Part shown: one piece after another, positions 51,491 to 61,709 of the stretch | How the letters are laid out: each line of letters opens with the position of its first letter | Position numbering within the stretch: position 1 is the first letter of the stretch | From: Pseudorhodobacter sp. PARRP1 | Lineage (GTDB): Bacteria; Pseudomonadota; Alphaproteobacteria; Rhodobacterales; Rhodobacteraceae | Direction: 5' to 3' | Length of the DNA: 64,000 bases | Assembly: GCA_002256245.1 (NCBI GenBank) | Contig: NKIU01000006.1 | Location: forward strand, 62,001-126,000 | Translations under genes and position numbers: made by a program | The notes under the pieces: generated by a model | What the model was told of the DNA's origin: nothing | What the model saw: the letters and a program-made list of their open reading frames with translations, nothing else | The model's database searches: none

Positions 51491-53140
51491 GTGACCGAGA
51501 TCGCGCGCGAGCAGATGGATTATGATGTGGTCATCGTGGGCGCGGGGCCTGCGGGCTTGTCTGCGGCGATCCGGCTGAAGCAGTTGGACAGCAACCTGAG
51601 TGTGGTGGTGCTGGAAAAGGGCTCGGAAGTTGGCGCGCATATTCTGTCGGGCGCGGTGCTGGACCCGGTGGGGCTGAACAAGCTGATCCCGGACTGGAAG
51701 GCCAAGGGCGCGCCTTTGAACACGCCTGTCGTCGAGGACAACTTCTACATCCTCGGGCCAGCCGGGCAGATGCGGATTCCGAATTTCCCGATGCCGCCGT
51801 TGATGAACAACCACGGCAATTACATCGTCTCGATGGCGAATGTCTGCCGCTGGATGGCCGAGCAGGCCGAGGGCCTTGGCGTTGAGATTTTCCCCGGCAT
51901 GGCCTGTTCGGAATTGATCTACGGCGACAAAGGCGAAGTGCGCGGCGTGGTCGCGGGCGAGTTTGGCAAGAACGCCGATGGCACTCCCGGCCCGTCGTAT
52001 GAGCCGGGTATGGTGCTGGCCGGGAAATACGTGTTCCTGTCGGAAGGCGTGCGCGGGTCTTTGGCCAAGGAGGTCATTGCCAAGTATGATCTGAGCAAGG
52101 GTCACGAGCCGCAGAAGTTCGGCCTTGGCATGAAGGAAATTTGGGCCATTGATCCGGCCAAGCACAAGCTGGGCACGGTCACGCATACGATGGGCTGGCC
52201 GCTGGGCAGCAATGCGGGCGGCGGGTCGTTCATCTATCACCTTGAGAACAATCAGGTTTATGTCGGCTTTGTGGTGCATTTGAACTACAAGAACCCGCAT
52301 CTGTATCCCTACATGGAATTCCAGCGCTTCAAGCATCACCCGATGGTGGCGGAACTGCTGAAGGGTGGCAAACGCGTGGCCTACGGTGCGCGCGCGATTT
52401 CCGAGGGCGGCTGGCAGTCGATCCCGAAGATGGTGGCACCCGGTGTGGCGCTGCTGGGTTGTTCGGCTGGCCTCGTGAACGTGCCGCGCATCAAGGGCAA
52501 CCACAACGCCATGCTGTCGGGCATTGACGCGGCAGAGGCGGCGTTTGTGGCGATCAGCGCGGGCCGCGCAGGCGATGAGTTGACCGAATACGAGGTGCTG
52601 GTGCGCGGTGGCCCGATTGCGGCAGATCTGAAAAAGGTGCGCAACGTCAAACCGCTGTGGTCGAAGTATGGCCTTGTCGCCTCGCTGTTCCTTGGCGGCG
52701 CGGATATGTGGGCGAACACCTTTGGGCTGACCATTCTGGGCACCCTGAAGCACGGCAAGAACGATGCGGAATCGACGGGCCTCGCGAAGGATTACGCCCC
52801 CATCGACTATCCCAAACCCGATGGCGTGCTGTCGTTTGACCGGCTGACCAACGTGGCATTCTCGGCCACCAACCACGACGAAAACCAGCCCGCGCATCTG
52901 AAATTGAAAGATGCGAGCATCCCGATCTCGGTCAACCTGCCGCTGTATAACGAACCCGCGCAGCGGTATTGCCCGGCGGGGGTGTATGAAGTGATTGCCG
53001 AAGCCGGAAAAGAGCCGCGCTTTCAGATCAACTTCCAGAACTGCGTGCATTGCAAGACCTGCGACATCAAAGACCCGTCGCAGAACATCGTCTGGACCAC
53101 GCCAATGGGCGGCGGCGGCCCGAACTATCCCAATATGTAA
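51491..53140 (+). CDS. electron transfer flavoprotein-ubiquinone oxidoreductase
   Basis: Membrane-associated flavo-iron-sulfur protein of 549 residues passing electrons from ETF to ubiquinone. The FAD motif [16 protein letters not shown] is near residue 10. The C-terminal ferredoxin-like domain has [10 protein letters not shown] and [22 protein letters not shown] with four Cys for one 4Fe-4S cluster. The start is GTG at 51491. It serves acyl-CoA dehydrogenases such as the one at 41753. Confidence 0.95.
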   Translation: MTEIAREQMDYDVVIVGAGPAGLSAAIRLKQLDSNLSVVVLEKGSEVGAHILSGAVLDPVGLNKLIPDWKAKGAPLNTPVVEDNFYILGPAGQMRIPNFPMPPLMNNHGNYIVSMANVCRWMAEQAEGLGVEIFPGMACSELIYGDKGEVRGVVAGEFGKNADGTPGPSYEPGMVLAGKYVFLSEGVRGSLAKEVIAKYDLSKGHEPQKFGLGMKEIWAIDPAKHKLGTVTHTMGWPLGSNAGGGSFIYHLENNQVYVGFVVHLNYKNPHLYPYMEFQRFKHHPMVAELLKGGKRVAYGARAISEGGWQSIPKMVAPGVALLGCSAGLVNVPRIKGNHNAMLSGIDAAEAAFVAISAGRAGDELTEYEVLVRGGPIAADLKKVRNVKPLWSKYGLVASLFLGGADMWANTFGLTILGTLKHGKNDAESTGLAKDYAPIDYPKPDGVLSFDRLTNVAFSATNHDENQPAHLKLKDASIPISVNLPLYNEPAQRYCPAGVYEVIAEAGKEPRFQINFQNCVHCKTCDIKDPSQNIVWTTPMGGGGPNYPNM

Positions 53141-53209
53141 GGCGGCGACTTCCGCGACTGGAAAAGGGCGGCCCGTGGCCGCTCTTTTGCATCTGAAACA
53201 GGGCCACCC

Positions 53210-53566
53210 ATGCACACCATTCTGTTCCTCTGCGGAAAAGCCCGGATGCGAAGCCCGACCGCCGCCGAAATCGCGCGCACCGTGTTGGTTGCCGAAACTG
53301 ACTTTGCCGGGCTGAGCAGCGATGCCGACGAGCGCGTCAGCGCCGAGCAGATTGCTTGGGCGGATTCCATCGCGGTGATGGAAAAGGCGCAACTTGCCAA
53401 GTTGAAGCGGCAGTTTGGGGGCTTACTGCGCGGCAAGCATGTGGTCTGCCTCGATATAGCCGACGATTATACCTTCATGCAGCCCGAACTGGTTGCATTG
53501 ATCCAGCAAAAGCTTCGCCGCATGTTTGCCAAGGTGCAGGCCAGACCATCACCCCCCAACATGTGA
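53210..53566 (+). CDS. low-molecular-weight protein tyrosine phosphatase-like protein
   Basis: Small protein of 118 residues starting MHTILFLCGKARMRSPTAAE. This gives a P-loop Cys8-x5-Arg14-Ser15 at the N-terminus, as in LMW-PTPs (CxGNxCRSP), but lacks the second Cys. Instead of a C-terminal DPxY it has LDIADDYTFMQPEL. It is shorter than true LMW-PTPs (about 150 residues), so whether it is active is open. It lies 70 bp downstream of ETF-QO. Confidence 0.75.
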   Translation: MHTILFLCGKARMRSPTAAEIARTVLVAETDFAGLSSDADERVSAEQIAWADSIAVMEKAQLAKLKRQFGGLLRGKHVVCLDIADDYTFMQPELVALIQQKLRRMFAKVQARPSPPNM

Positions 53567-53689
53567 TCTGACATTCTGGTTCAGATCAGCGAAGATGCGC
53601 GGGCCGCGGGTTATAAACCCCCGGCCCGCATTGCTTATCGGCCCGCGCGGCTCTAGCTTTGCGGCAACGCTTACGAGGAGCCGCCCCGG

Positions 53690-55450
53690 ATGCCATTTCC
53701 CCGCCTGACCCGCACGCACCTGCTGCTGGCCTCTGCTGTCATCTGCCTGCCGTTTGCCGGGATGGCCGAAACCGCCAAGCCCGCACCGGCGCCCGAAGCC
53801 AGTGCCGGCCCGGTCAGCGCGGCGGGGGCGTATCTGGCCGCAGGCGTGGCGAGTTCCGAGGCCGATTATGCGGCGGCTGTCGAATGGTATGGCCGCGCGC
53901 TCAGCGGTGATCCGGCCAACCCCGCGCTGCTGCAAGGCGCGCTGATGGCGCATGTCGGCACCGGCGATATGGTGGGTGCGGCCAAGCTTGCGCAGGCGTT
54001 TCAGGCGGCGGGCGGCAAAAGCCAGATTGCCACGGTGGTCTTGATCGCAGGCGATGCCAAACGGCAGGACTATGCGGCAATTTTGAAAGAGCAAGCCGCG
54101 GGTGGCTCGGCGGGCGCGGTGCTGGATGATCTGGTGAAGGCGTGGGCCAAGCTGGGGCTGGGGCGGATGTCCGAGGCGACGGAAGCCTTTGACAAGATGG
54201 CGAAAACCAAGGGGCTTGAGGCGTTCGGGCTGTATCACAAGGCATTGGCGCTGGCATCGGCGGGTGATTACGAGGGGGCCGAGAACATCCTTTCGGGCAA
54301 GGCTGGGGGCAGCTTTCCGCTGACCCGGCGCGGTCTGATCGCGACGGTCGAAATCCTCAGCCAACTCGAGCGGAACCCCGAAGCGGTGGCGCTGATTGAC
54401 CGCAATTTCCAGCCCGGCACTGATCTGGAAATCGACGATCTGCGCCGCCGTCTTGACGCAGGCGAGCCGCTGCCGTTCACCATCGTGCGCAACGCGGGCG
54501 ACGGCATTGGCGAGGTGTTCTACAGCATGGCCAATGCGGTGAAGGGCGATGCGGATGCCAGCTTTACGCTGCTACACGCGCGTGCAGCGGCCTACCTGCG
54601 CCCCGACAACACCGAAGCCATCCTGTTGGTGGCGGGCCTTTTGGAACAACAGCGCCAGCACGTCTTGGCGACGGCAGCCTATGCCACCGTGTCGCCCAGC
54701 GATCCAAACTTTCATGCCGCTGAAATCGGCCGCGCCAATGCCACCTTTGCCGCCGGGCATCCCGAAGCCGCGCTGGAAATCCTGCAGGCGCTGGCGCGCA
54801 CGCATGGCGATATTCTGGCGGTGCAACTGGCCTTGGCCGACGGGATGCGGCGAGAAAAACGCTATGATGAGGCGTTCAAGGCCTATGACGCGGCGATCAA
54901 GATGGTGCCCAACCCCGGCCCAGGCCATTGGGTGCTGTTCTACAGCCGTGGCGTGGTCTCGGATGCCTTGCGGCATTACGACGCCGCCGAGGCTGATTTC
55001 CGCCGCGCGATGGCCCTGAATCCCAACCAGCCCGAATTGCTGAACTATCTGGGCTACAGTCTGGTCGATCAGGGCCGCAAACTGGATGAGGCGCTTGGCC
55101 TGATCAAGCGCGCGGTGCTGATGCAGCCCGACAGCGGCGCGATCCTGGATAGCCTTGGCTGGGCCTATTACCGGCTGGAGCGCTACCGCGACGCGGTGCT
55201 GCCGATGGAGCAAGCCTCGCAGCGGATGCCGGTGGATGCAACGGTGACAGACCATCTGGGCGATGTGTATTGGGCGGTGGGCCGCAAGCGCGAGGCCGAA
55301 TATCAGTGGCGGCGCGCGTTGTCCTATGACCCCGACGAAAAGCTGGCGGCGCGGTTGCGTTTGAAGCTGGCCAAGGGGCTGGATGCGGTGCTGGCGGCAG
55401 AAGGTGCGGCACCGCTGAAACCCGTGGCGGCCGCGGCAGCGCAACCGTGA
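53690..55450 (+). CDS. secreted tetratricopeptide-repeat protein
   Basis: Protein of 586 residues with a signal peptide (1-26, ending GMAE) and TPR motifs throughout, clearest in the C-terminal third ([71 protein letters not shown]). Probably a periplasmic or outer-membrane-associated scaffold. GAGGAG lies upstream of the ATG. The ispE gene starts eight bases after it, so the two are cotranscribed. Confidence 0.88.
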   Translation: MPFPRLTRTHLLLASAVICLPFAGMAETAKPAPAPEASAGPVSAAGAYLAAGVASSEADYAAAVEWYGRALSGDPANPALLQGALMAHVGTGDMVGAAKLAQAFQAAGGKSQIATVVLIAGDAKRQDYAAILKEQAAGGSAGAVLDDLVKAWAKLGLGRMSEATEAFDKMAKTKGLEAFGLYHKALALASAGDYEGAENILSGKAGGSFPLTRRGLIATVEILSQLERNPEAVALIDRNFQPGTDLEIDDLRRRLDAGEPLPFTIVRNAGDGIGEVFYSMANAVKGDADASFTLLHARAAAYLRPDNTEAILLVAGLLEQQRQHVLATAAYATVSPSDPNFHAAEIGRANATFAAGHPEAALEILQALARTHGDILAVQLALADGMRREKRYDEAFKAYDAAIKMVPNPGPGHWVLFYSRGVVSDALRHYDAAEADFRRAMALNPNQPELLNYLGYSLVDQGRKLDEALGLIKRAVLMQPDSGAILDSLGWAYYRLERYRDAVLPMEQASQRMPVDATVTDHLGDVYWAVGRKREAEYQWRRALSYDPDEKLAARLRLKLAKGLDAVLAAEGAAPLKPVAAAAAQP

Positions 55451-55457
55451 TCTGACC

Positions 55458-56278
55458 TTGCGCGTCTTTGCCCCCGCCAAGATCAATCTGGCGCTGCATG
55501 TGACCGGGCAGCGCGGCGACGGCTATCACCTGCTGGACAGTCTGGTGGTGTTTGCTGGCGTGGGCGATTGGGTGACGGCGCGGGCAGCAGATCAGCTAAG
55601 CCTGAACGTGACCGGGCCGTTTGGCGCGGGCTTGTCGGGCGATAACCTTGTGCTGCGGGCGGCGCGGTGTTTGGGCGTGACGGCGGCGCTGGAGTTGGAC
55701 AAACACTTGCCGGTCGCCTCGGGCATCGGTGGCGGCTCGGCGGATGCGGCGGCGGCGTTGCGGGCCTTGTGCGCCTTGACGGGCCGGGCGCAGCCCGATG
55801 CGGCAGCGGTGCTGGCCTTGGGCGCGGATGTGCCGGTCTGTCTGGCGGGGGTCCCGGTGCGGATGCAGGGCGTGGGCGAGGTGTTAACCCCGCTGCCCGC
55901 TTTGCCGGAATGTTATCTGGTGCTGGTCAATCCCGGCGTGGCCGTGGCCACACCTGCGGTGTTCAAGGCTTTGGCGCGGCGGGATAATCTGGCGATCAAG
56001 GCGGTTGCGCATTGGGATAGCGCGGCTGATCTGGCGGCGTGGCTGCACGCGCAGCGCAATGATCTAGAGGCCCCGGCGATTGCCCTGGCCCCGGTGATTG
56101 CCGACGTGAAGGCCGCGCTGCAAGCCCGCCCCGGCTGTCTGCTGGCGCGGATGTCCGGGTCTGGCGCGACCTGCTTTGGCCTGTTTGCCAGTGAAGACCT
56201 CGCGCAAGCCGCCGCAGGGGCGTTGCGCGATGAAGCCCCGGCATGGTGGGTGGCGGCGGGGCAATGGCGGCTAGTTGA
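55458..56278 (+). CDS. ispE: 4-(cytidine 5'-diphospho)-2-C-methyl-D-erythritol kinase IspE (3' end probably frameshifted)
   Basis: GHMP kinase of the MEP isoprenoid pathway. The start is TTG at 55458 ([15 protein letters not shown]). The ATP loop is [17 protein letters not shown] near residue 95, and [10 protein letters not shown] lies near residue 235. Recognisable sequence ends around WWVAAG (about 56262). The reading frame then continues without a stop to 56927, over 650 bases antisense to the polyprenyl synthase gene. A normal stop is available in another frame at 56272 or 56276, so a one-base indel near 56240-56270 is likely. The end given is the presumed original stop. Confidence 0.85.
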
Positions 56279-57272
56279 TCCGCTCGACCACATAGGCCGC
56301 CAGATCATACAGCATGTCGCGCAAGGGATGTTCGGGCAGCGCCGCCAGCGCGGATTGCGCCCGCGCAGCCCAAGCCAGCGCATCCGCCCGCGCCGCCTGC
56401 ATCGCACCATGCTGCGCCATCACCGCCTGCGCCTGCTCCAGATCGCCGTCACCCTGCTGGCCCTTTTCGATCACCCGCACCCAGAAGGCGCGCTCTTCGG
56501 GGCTGGCCTTGGCAATCGCCTTGATCACCGGCAGCGTCAATTTCCGCTCGCGGAAATCATCGCCGGTGTTCTTGCCGATCACCGCAGCCGAGCCGCCGTA
56601 ATCCAGAAGGTCATCGACAATCTGGAACGCAATGCCCAAGGCATCACCATAGTCAAGCAGCGCCTTGACCTGCGCCGGGGTGCCACCGGCAATTTCGGCC
56701 CCGGCTTCGGTCGCCGCCGAAAACAGCGCCGCCGTCTTGCCGCGCACGACTTTCAGGTAAATCTCTTCCGTGGTGGCCAGATCCTGCGCTGCGGTCAGTT
56801 GCAGCACCTCGCCTTCCGCAATCGTGGCCGAGGCATTGGCGAGGATGTCCAGCACCCGCAGATTGGCAGGCTCCACCATCAACTGAAACGCGCGGGCGAA
56901 CAGATAATCGCCAACCAGCACGGATGATTTGTTGTCCCACAGCAGGTTGGCGGTGGGCCTGCCCCGGCGGCGCTGGCTTTCATCGACCACATCATCATGC
57001 AGCAAGGTGGCCGTGTGGATGAACTCTACCGTCGCCGCCAAATGCACATGATAGGGGCCGCCGTAGCCCAGCAGGCGCGCCGCAGCCAGCACCAGCATCG
57101 GGCGCAACCGCTTGCCGCCCGCCTCGATCAGATGCGCGGTCACTTCCGGGATGCGCGGCGCATGTTCCGAAGCCATCCGCGCCCGGATCATCCCGTTCAC
57201 CGCCGCCATATCCTCGGCCAAGGCATCGGCCAGCCGGTCATGCGGTTTCTGCGCGGCGTTGATCATGTTCAT
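56271..57272 (-). CDS. ispB: polyprenyl (octaprenyl/decaprenyl) diphosphate synthase
   Basis: Trans-prenyltransferase of 333 residues making the ubiquinone side chain. The first aspartate-rich motif is in [21 protein letters not shown] (DDVVD) and the second in [30 protein letters not shown] and [12 protein letters not shown] are also typical. The ATG at 57272 has AAGGGG upstream. Substrate chain length (C50 in this group, by knowledge of the family) cannot be read off. Its 3' end meets the convergent ispE end. Confidence 0.93.
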   Translation of the reverse strand: MNMINAAQKPHDRLADALAEDMAAVNGMIRARMASEHAPRIPEVTAHLIEAGGKRLRPMLVLAAARLLGYGGPYHVHLAATVEFIHTATLLHDDVVDESQRRRGRPTANLLWDNKSSVLVGDYLFARAFQLMVEPANLRVLDILANASATIAEGEVLQLTAAQDLATTEEIYLKVVRGKTAALFSAATEAGAEIAGGTPAQVKALLDYGDALGIAFQIVDDLLDYGGSAAVIGKNTGDDFRERKLTLPVIKAIAKASPEERAFWVRVIEKGQQGDGDLEQAQAVMAQHGAMQAARADALAWAARAQSALAALPEHPLRDMLYDLAAYVVERIN

Positions 57273-57340
57273 TCTCACCCCTTCAGGTATCGACACATAG
57301 GTATCGACTCGGGGCTATGACCCCGGCTAAACCCAGTCCC

Positions 57341-57556
57341 ATGAAGCTTTTATTGCGCACGACCGACCCCACCGTGATCGCCTTTGCTCAAGTGCTCCTT
57401 GAAGGCGAGGGTATAGACAGCTTTGTGATGGACGTCCACATGAGCACGCTGGAAGGCGGTATCGGATTGTTTCCCCGCCGCATGATGGTGGCTGACAGCG
57501 ATCTGTTCATGGCGCGGGCGATATTGGCCGATAACGGCATTGCGGATGGGGTGTGA
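57341..57556 (+). CDS. DUF2007-domain small protein
   Basis: Peptide of 71 residues (MKLLLRTTDPTVIAFAQVLLEGEGIDSFVMDVHMSTLEGGIG...) of the DUF2007 type, a small ferredoxin-like fold of unknown role sometimes called a putative signal-transducing protein. An in-frame ATG at 57317 would add eight residues; the start at 57341 matches the family. The stop directly precedes the next gene's ATG. Confidence 0.85.
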   Translation: MKLLLRTTDPTVIAFAQVLLEGEGIDSFVMDVHMSTLEGGIGLFPRRMMVADSDLFMARAILADNGIADGV

Positions 57557-58318
57557 ATGAACGATTTGCCCGCCGATCTGACGCATGACAAGTTTCTGTG
57601 CGGCAAATTGCAGCTTTGGCAGCCGCGCCATGGCTACCGCGCGGCGACAGACCCGGTTTTGCTGGCCGCGGCCTGCCCGGCGCAGGCAGGCCAATCGGTG
57701 CTCGATCTGGGCTGCGGCGTTGGGGCTGCGGCGCTATGTCTCGCCACCCGCGTGCCGGATTTGCGGCTGGCGGGGCTGGAGTTGCAGGCCGACTATGCCG
57801 ATCTGGCGCGGCGCAACGCCGTGGAAAATGGCATCGGGTTTCAGGTAGAGGTGGGCGATCTGGCCGATATGCCGAAACCGCTGCGGATGGATTTTGACCA
57901 TGTCATCGCCAACCCGCCCTACTATCCGCGCGGCGGCACCCCCAGCCCGAACGCCGGGCGCGCAACCGCGTTGCAGATTGACACGCCGTTGGGCGATTGG
58001 GTGCAGGCGGCCAGCAGGCGGCTGGCCCCCGGTGGCTGGCTGACGCTGATCTGCGGCGCCGATGGCCTGCCCGAGGTGCTGGCGGCGATGGGGGATAAAC
58101 TCGGCTCGGCTTCTGTGCTGCCGCTGACGCCCCGCGAGGGCAAACCGGCGCTGCGCATCCTTTTGCGGGCGCGCAAGACCGGGCGCGCGGCCTTCCGCCT
58201 GCTGGCGCCCTTGGTTATTCATCACGGCAAATCACATGACGGCGACCGCGAAAGCTATACCCCCCGTGCCAGCGAGATTTTGCGCGGCGGTGCCAGCCTG
58301 TCGGATGAATTCCGCTAA
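57557..58318 (+). CDS. tRNA1(Val) (adenine(37)-N6)-methyltransferase-like (TrmN6/YfiC)
   Basis: SAM methyltransferase of 253 residues: LDLGCGVGAAALCLATR as SAM site and VIANPPYYPRGG as the NPPY catalytic motif of N6-adenine methyltransferases. The N-terminal KLQLWQPRHGYRAATDPVLLAAA is the TrmN6 signature. It begins directly after the DUF2007 stop, so they form a two-gene operon divergent from ispB. Confidence 0.9.
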   Translation: MNDLPADLTHDKFLCGKLQLWQPRHGYRAATDPVLLAAACPAQAGQSVLDLGCGVGAAALCLATRVPDLRLAGLELQADYADLARRNAVENGIGFQVEVGDLADMPKPLRMDFDHVIANPPYYPRGGTPSPNAGRATALQIDTPLGDWVQAASRRLAPGGWLTLICGADGLPEVLAAMGDKLGSASVLPLTPREGKPALRILLRARKTGRAAFRLLAPLVIHHGKSHDGDRESYTPRASEILRGGASLSDEFR

Positions 58319-58416
58319 TTCGACAGAATAAACGCATAGGTTGTGTGAAGATTTGGTGACACGACTCAGATTCTATGGTGCACTGAAGGTGTTGAACCAG
58401 CATCAGGAGGACTTGC

Positions 58417-58581
58417 ATGACCGTCGCTTCCCATATCGCTGAACTGAAAAAGAAGCACGAAACCCTCTCATCCCGTGTCGAACAGGCGCAGCGCGCGCCC
58501 GCCGTGGATGATCTGCACATCGCCGATCTGAAAAAGCAAAAGCTGAAGCTGAAAGAGGAAATTGGCCGGCTAAGCTCTTAA
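58417..58581 (+). CDS. DUF465 (YdcH-like) coiled-coil peptide
   Basis: Peptide of 54 residues, MTVASHIAELKKKHETLSSRVEQ followed by a second helix (LHIADLKKQKLKLKEEIGRLSS), giving an antiparallel helical hairpin typical of DUF465. AGGAGG lies eight bases before the ATG at 58417. Function unknown. The stop overlaps the 3' end of the convergent transporter by a few bases. Confidence 0.88.
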   Translation: MTVASHIAELKKKHETLSSRVEQAQRAPAVDDLHIADLKKQKLKLKEEIGRLSS

Positions 58582-59459
58582 CCCTTTCTGGCGCTGGCCG
58601 CTTTGGCAGAGCTTGCTTTTGCCGCCAGCGCCGCCCCTGCTGTGATCAAAACCGCCGCAATCAGGATGGCGCTTGATGGCTTGGCAATCCCCGCCGCCAC
58701 CAGTGCCAAGGTTGAAAGCAACGGTGCTGCATACGAGGCGACCCCAAGCAGTTGGATGTCGCCTTTTTTCATGCCGATGTCCCAGGTGAAAAACGCAGCC
58801 CCAACCGGCCCCACACCCAAGGCTATCACGCTGGCCCAGCCCATAGCCCCTTGCGGCCAAGTGGTTGTTTCCAAAGCCATGTGCGCAATGGCCGACAGGG
58901 CTGCCGTGGCCAGACAGAACACCGTCACCGATTCAGTCGGCACCGTGCCCAAGCGGCGCGACAGCACCGAATAAACAGCCCAAGTCACCGCGCACAGGAA
59001 GGCCAGCGCAAGACCAAGGCTGTTGCCTTGCGCCTCACCGCCGCGCGCCAACACGATCAGCGCGGCCCCGGCAAAGGCGATCAGCGCGCCTGCGATGTGC
59101 AAGGCCCCCAAACGCTCACCCGGCAGCAGGCCCGACAGCAGCACGATGAACAGCGGCCAAAGGTAAGCGATCAGCCCGGTTTCGGCGGTGGGGGAAAGCC
59201 GGAAAGCGGTGAAATACAGCAGATGATAGCCAAAAAGCCCAAGCGTGCCAAAGGCATAGACCTTCCACGACACGGTTTTCAAAACGCCCAGACCAGCGCC
59301 GGTGATTGTCCAGATCAGCCCAATCGCCCCGCCAATGCCAAAGCACAACGCATTCAGCAGCAAGGGCGGCACCGGGGCCGAGCCGATGGTGAACAGCGCC
59401 AGCAGCGACCACATGGCGATGGCAGTCAGGCCGATGAGGGTGGCTTTGGTTTTGGTCAT
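58578..59459 (-). CDS. EamA-family transporter, YddG-like
   Basis: Membrane protein of 293 residues with about ten TM helices in two EamA repeats. PTAETGLIAYLWPLFIVLLSGLLPGERL and GPVGAAFFTWDIGMKKGDIQLLGVASYAAPLLSTL resemble the aromatic amino acid exporter YddG. GGAGTCCGCC precedes the ATG. It is separated from phaB by the phaB terminator. Confidence 0.86.
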   Translation of the reverse strand: MTKTKATLIGLTAIAMWSLLALFTIGSAPVPPLLLNALCFGIGGAIGLIWTITGAGLGVLKTVSWKVYAFGTLGLFGYHLLYFTAFRLSPTAETGLIAYLWPLFIVLLSGLLPGERLGALHIAGALIAFAGAALIVLARGGEAQGNSLGLALAFLCAVTWAVYSVLSRRLGTVPTESVTVFCLATAALSAIAHMALETTTWPQGAMGWASVIALGVGPVGAAFFTWDIGMKKGDIQLLGVASYAAPLLSTLALVAAGIAKPSSAILIAAVLITAGAALAAKASSAKAASARKG

Positions 59460-59506
59460 GGCGGACTCCTTCGCGTCTTACCTGCCGAAACCATGTCCAG
59501 CGGGCA

Positions 59507-59536
59507 AGCAAAAAGGCCCGACCGAAGCCGGGCCTT
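59507..59536 (-). terminator. intrinsic terminator of phaB
   Basis: On the minus strand AAGGCCCG/CGGGCCTT forms a stem around GCTTCGGT-type loop bases, followed by a T run (the A run at 59507-59514 on the plus strand). A second perfect 9-bp hairpin, GGTGCGTGC/GCACGCACC, lies at 59543-59562 between it and the phaB stop. Confidence 0.85.
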
Positions 59537-59567
59537 ATGTAGGGTGCGTGCTTGCACGCACCGCGCG

Positions 59568-60293
59568 TCAGACCACGAATTGCCCGCCGTTGGCGGAAAT
59601 CGTCGAGCCGGTGATGAAGCCCGCGTCATCCGACGCAAGGAAGGTGACGATGCGCGCAATCTCGTCCGGCTCGCCCAAACGGCCGACCGGAATTTGCGGA
59701 ATGATGCGTTCTTTCAACACCTTCTCGTCAATCGCCTTCACCATGTCGGTGCCGATATAGCCGGGGCAGATCGCGTTCACGGTGATCCCTGCGCGCGCGC
59801 CTTCGGCTGCCAGCGCCTTGGTGAAGCCCAGATCGCCGGATTTCGCCGCCGAGTAATTCACCTGCCCCGCCTGCCCCTTTTGCCCGTTGATCGACGAGAT
59901 GTTGATCACCCGGCCAAACTTGCGGTCGCGCATGCCGGTCCACAACGGATGCGTCATGTTGAACAGGCCCGAAAGGTTGGTGTCCATCACCTCTTTCCAC
60001 ATCTGCGGCGTCATCTTGTGAAACATCGCATCGCGGGTGATGCCCGCGTTGTTGACCAGCACCGCGACCGGGCCAAGATCGGCCTCCACCTTGGCAATGC
60101 CCGCCACGCAAGCGTCGTAATCGGCGACCGACCACTTGTAGGTGGCAATGCCGGTTTCCTTGGTGAAGGCGCTCGCGGCCTCATCGTTGCCCGCGTAGTT
60201 CGCGGCCACGGTGTAACCCGCCGCCTTCAACGCCACCGAAATCGCAGCCCCAATGCCGCGCGAGCCGCCCGTGACCAATGCTACCTTTGCCAT
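59568..60293 (-). CDS. phaB: acetoacetyl-CoA reductase PhaB
   Basis: NADPH-dependent SDR of 241 residues: TGGSRGIGAAIS at the N-terminus, NNAGITRD, and the catalytic set NISSINGQKGQAGQVNYSAAKSG. It makes (R)-3-hydroxybutyryl-CoA for polyhydroxybutyrate. AGGAGG precedes the ATG at 60293. It lies about 110 bp downstream of phaA in the classic phaAB order; phaC is not in the window. Confidence 0.95.
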   Translation of the reverse strand: MAKVALVTGGSRGIGAAISVALKAAGYTVAANYAGNDEAASAFTKETGIATYKWSVADYDACVAGIAKVEADLGPVAVLVNNAGITRDAMFHKMTPQMWKEVMDTNLSGLFNMTHPLWTGMRDRKFGRVINISSINGQKGQAGQVNYSAAKSGDLGFTKALAAEGARAGITVNAICPGYIGTDMVKAIDEKVLKERIIPQIPVGRLGEPDEIARIVTFLASDDAGFITGSTISANGGQFVV

Positions 60294-60342
60294 CTTTTCC
60301 TCCTCCAAGGCTGTCATTTTGAAATCATGTTATTGATACGAC

Positions 60343-60373
60343 GCAGCGGGCGCAACAATGTTGCGCCCGCTGC
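60343..60373. repeat. perfect 15-bp hairpin between phaA and phaB
   Basis: GCAGCGGGCGCAACA and TGTTGCGCCCGCTGC with a one-base centre. There is no T run on the minus strand, so it may be an mRNA-stabilising or partial-attenuation structure rather than a full terminator; on the plus strand ATTTTATTT follows. Confidence 0.75.
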
Positions 60374-60401
60374 GGGCATTTTATTTCAATATATCGCAGA
60401 C

Positions 60402-61577
60402 TTACGCGCGCTCAAGGCACATCGCCACGCCCATGCCGCCGCCGATGCACAGGGTTGCCAGACCCTTTTTCGCACCTGAACGGCCCATTTCGTGGATCAG
60501 CGTGTTCAAAATCCGCGCGCCCGAAGCACCAATCGGGTGGCCGATCGCAATCGCGCCGCCGTTGACGTTGACCTTGCTGGTATCCCAGCCCATGTCTTTG
60601 TTCACCGCACAAGCCTGCGCCGCGAACGCTTCATTCGCCTCGATCAGATCCAGATCGGCGGCCTTCCAGCCTGCCTTGTCCAGTGCCTTGCGGCTGGCGA
60701 AAATCGGCCCGACGCCCATGATCGACGGGTCAAGCCCGGCGGTTGCATAAGACGCAATCCGCGCCAGCGGCTTCAACCCGCGCTTGTTGGCATCAGCTTC
60801 CGACATCAGCAGCACCGCCGCCGCGCCGTCGTTCAGGCCAGACGCGTTCGCCGCCGTCACCGAGCCATCCTTGGTGAACGCCGGGCGCAGTTTCTGCATC
60901 GATTCCAGCGTCGCCCCGTGGCGGATGTATTCGTCCTGATCGACCGTCACATCGCCCTTGCGGGTCTTGATGGTGAAAGCGATGATCTCATCCTTGAACT
61001 TGCCAGCCTTTTGCGCGGCTTCGGCCTTGTGCTGGCTGGCCAGTGCGAATTCGTCCTGCATTTCGCGGGAAATCTGCCACTGGTTCGCGACGTTTTCCGC
61101 CGTTTGGCCCATGTGATAGCCGTTGAACGCATCCCACAGCCCGTCGCGGATCATGCTGTCGATGAAGTTCAGATCGCCCATCTTTTGCCCTGCGCGCAGG
61201 TGCGCGACATGCGGGCTGAGCGACATGCTTTCCTGACCACCGGCGACGACGATATTCGAATCGCCCAGTTGCACATGCATCGCACCCAAAGCCACCGCCC
61301 GCAGACCCGAGCCGCAAACCTGGTTCAGCGACCAGGCCGACGCCTCTTTCGCAAGGCCAGCACGGATATGCGCTTGGCGGGCCGGGTTTTGCCCCTGCCC
61401 TGCGGTCAGCACCTGGCCGAGGATGGTTTCGGCGACATCCGCCTTGTCGATCCCGGCGCGCGCCACCACGGCCTCGATCACCGCCGCGCCCAACTCGTGC
61501 GCAGGGGTCGCCGCGAAGGCCCCGTTAAAGCTGCCCACAGCGGTGCGTGCCGCCGATACGATTACCACATTGGTCAT
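60402..61577 (-). CDS. phaA: acetyl-CoA C-acetyltransferase PhaA
   Basis: Biosynthetic thiolase of 391 residues. Cys88 is the nucleophile (SLNQVCGSG), with His in [15 protein letters not shown] and Cys in [10 protein letters not shown]. It condenses two acetyl-CoA to acetoacetyl-CoA for PHB. The Met at 61577 gives [17 protein letters not shown], the standard thiolase N-terminus. Confidence 0.96.
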   Translation of the reverse strand: MTNVVIVSAARTAVGSFNGAFAATPAHELGAAVIEAVVARAGIDKADVAETILGQVLTAGQGQNPARQAHIRAGLAKEASAWSLNQVCGSGLRAVALGAMHVQLGDSNIVVAGGQESMSLSPHVAHLRAGQKMGDLNFIDSMIRDGLWDAFNGYHMGQTAENVANQWQISREMQDEFALASQHKAEAAQKAGKFKDEIIAFTIKTRKGDVTVDQDEYIRHGATLESMQKLRPAFTKDGSVTAANASGLNDGAAAVLLMSEADANKRGLKPLARIASYATAGLDPSIMGVGPIFASRKALDKAGWKAADLDLIEANEAFAAQACAVNKDMGWDTSKVNVNGGAIAIGHPIGASGARILNTLIHEMGRSGAKKGLATLCIGGGMGVAMCLERA

Positions 61578-61709
61578 GACTTGCGCCCTCTCCCAGAAAC
61601 TGCCGCGGCGAAGCACCGCTTTGCCGATTTGAACATGGCCTAGAAGGGGTGGCGGTGAAAAGCAAGTTTTCTGCACGTCCGGGTTGTCGCAGGGGCAAGG
61701 CTGCCGCGA

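Noticed and set aside
58752-60479. Long plus-strand frame across the EamA and phaB genes
   Set aside because: Antisense to two well-recognised genes and their terminator, with no ribosome site or protein-like composition.
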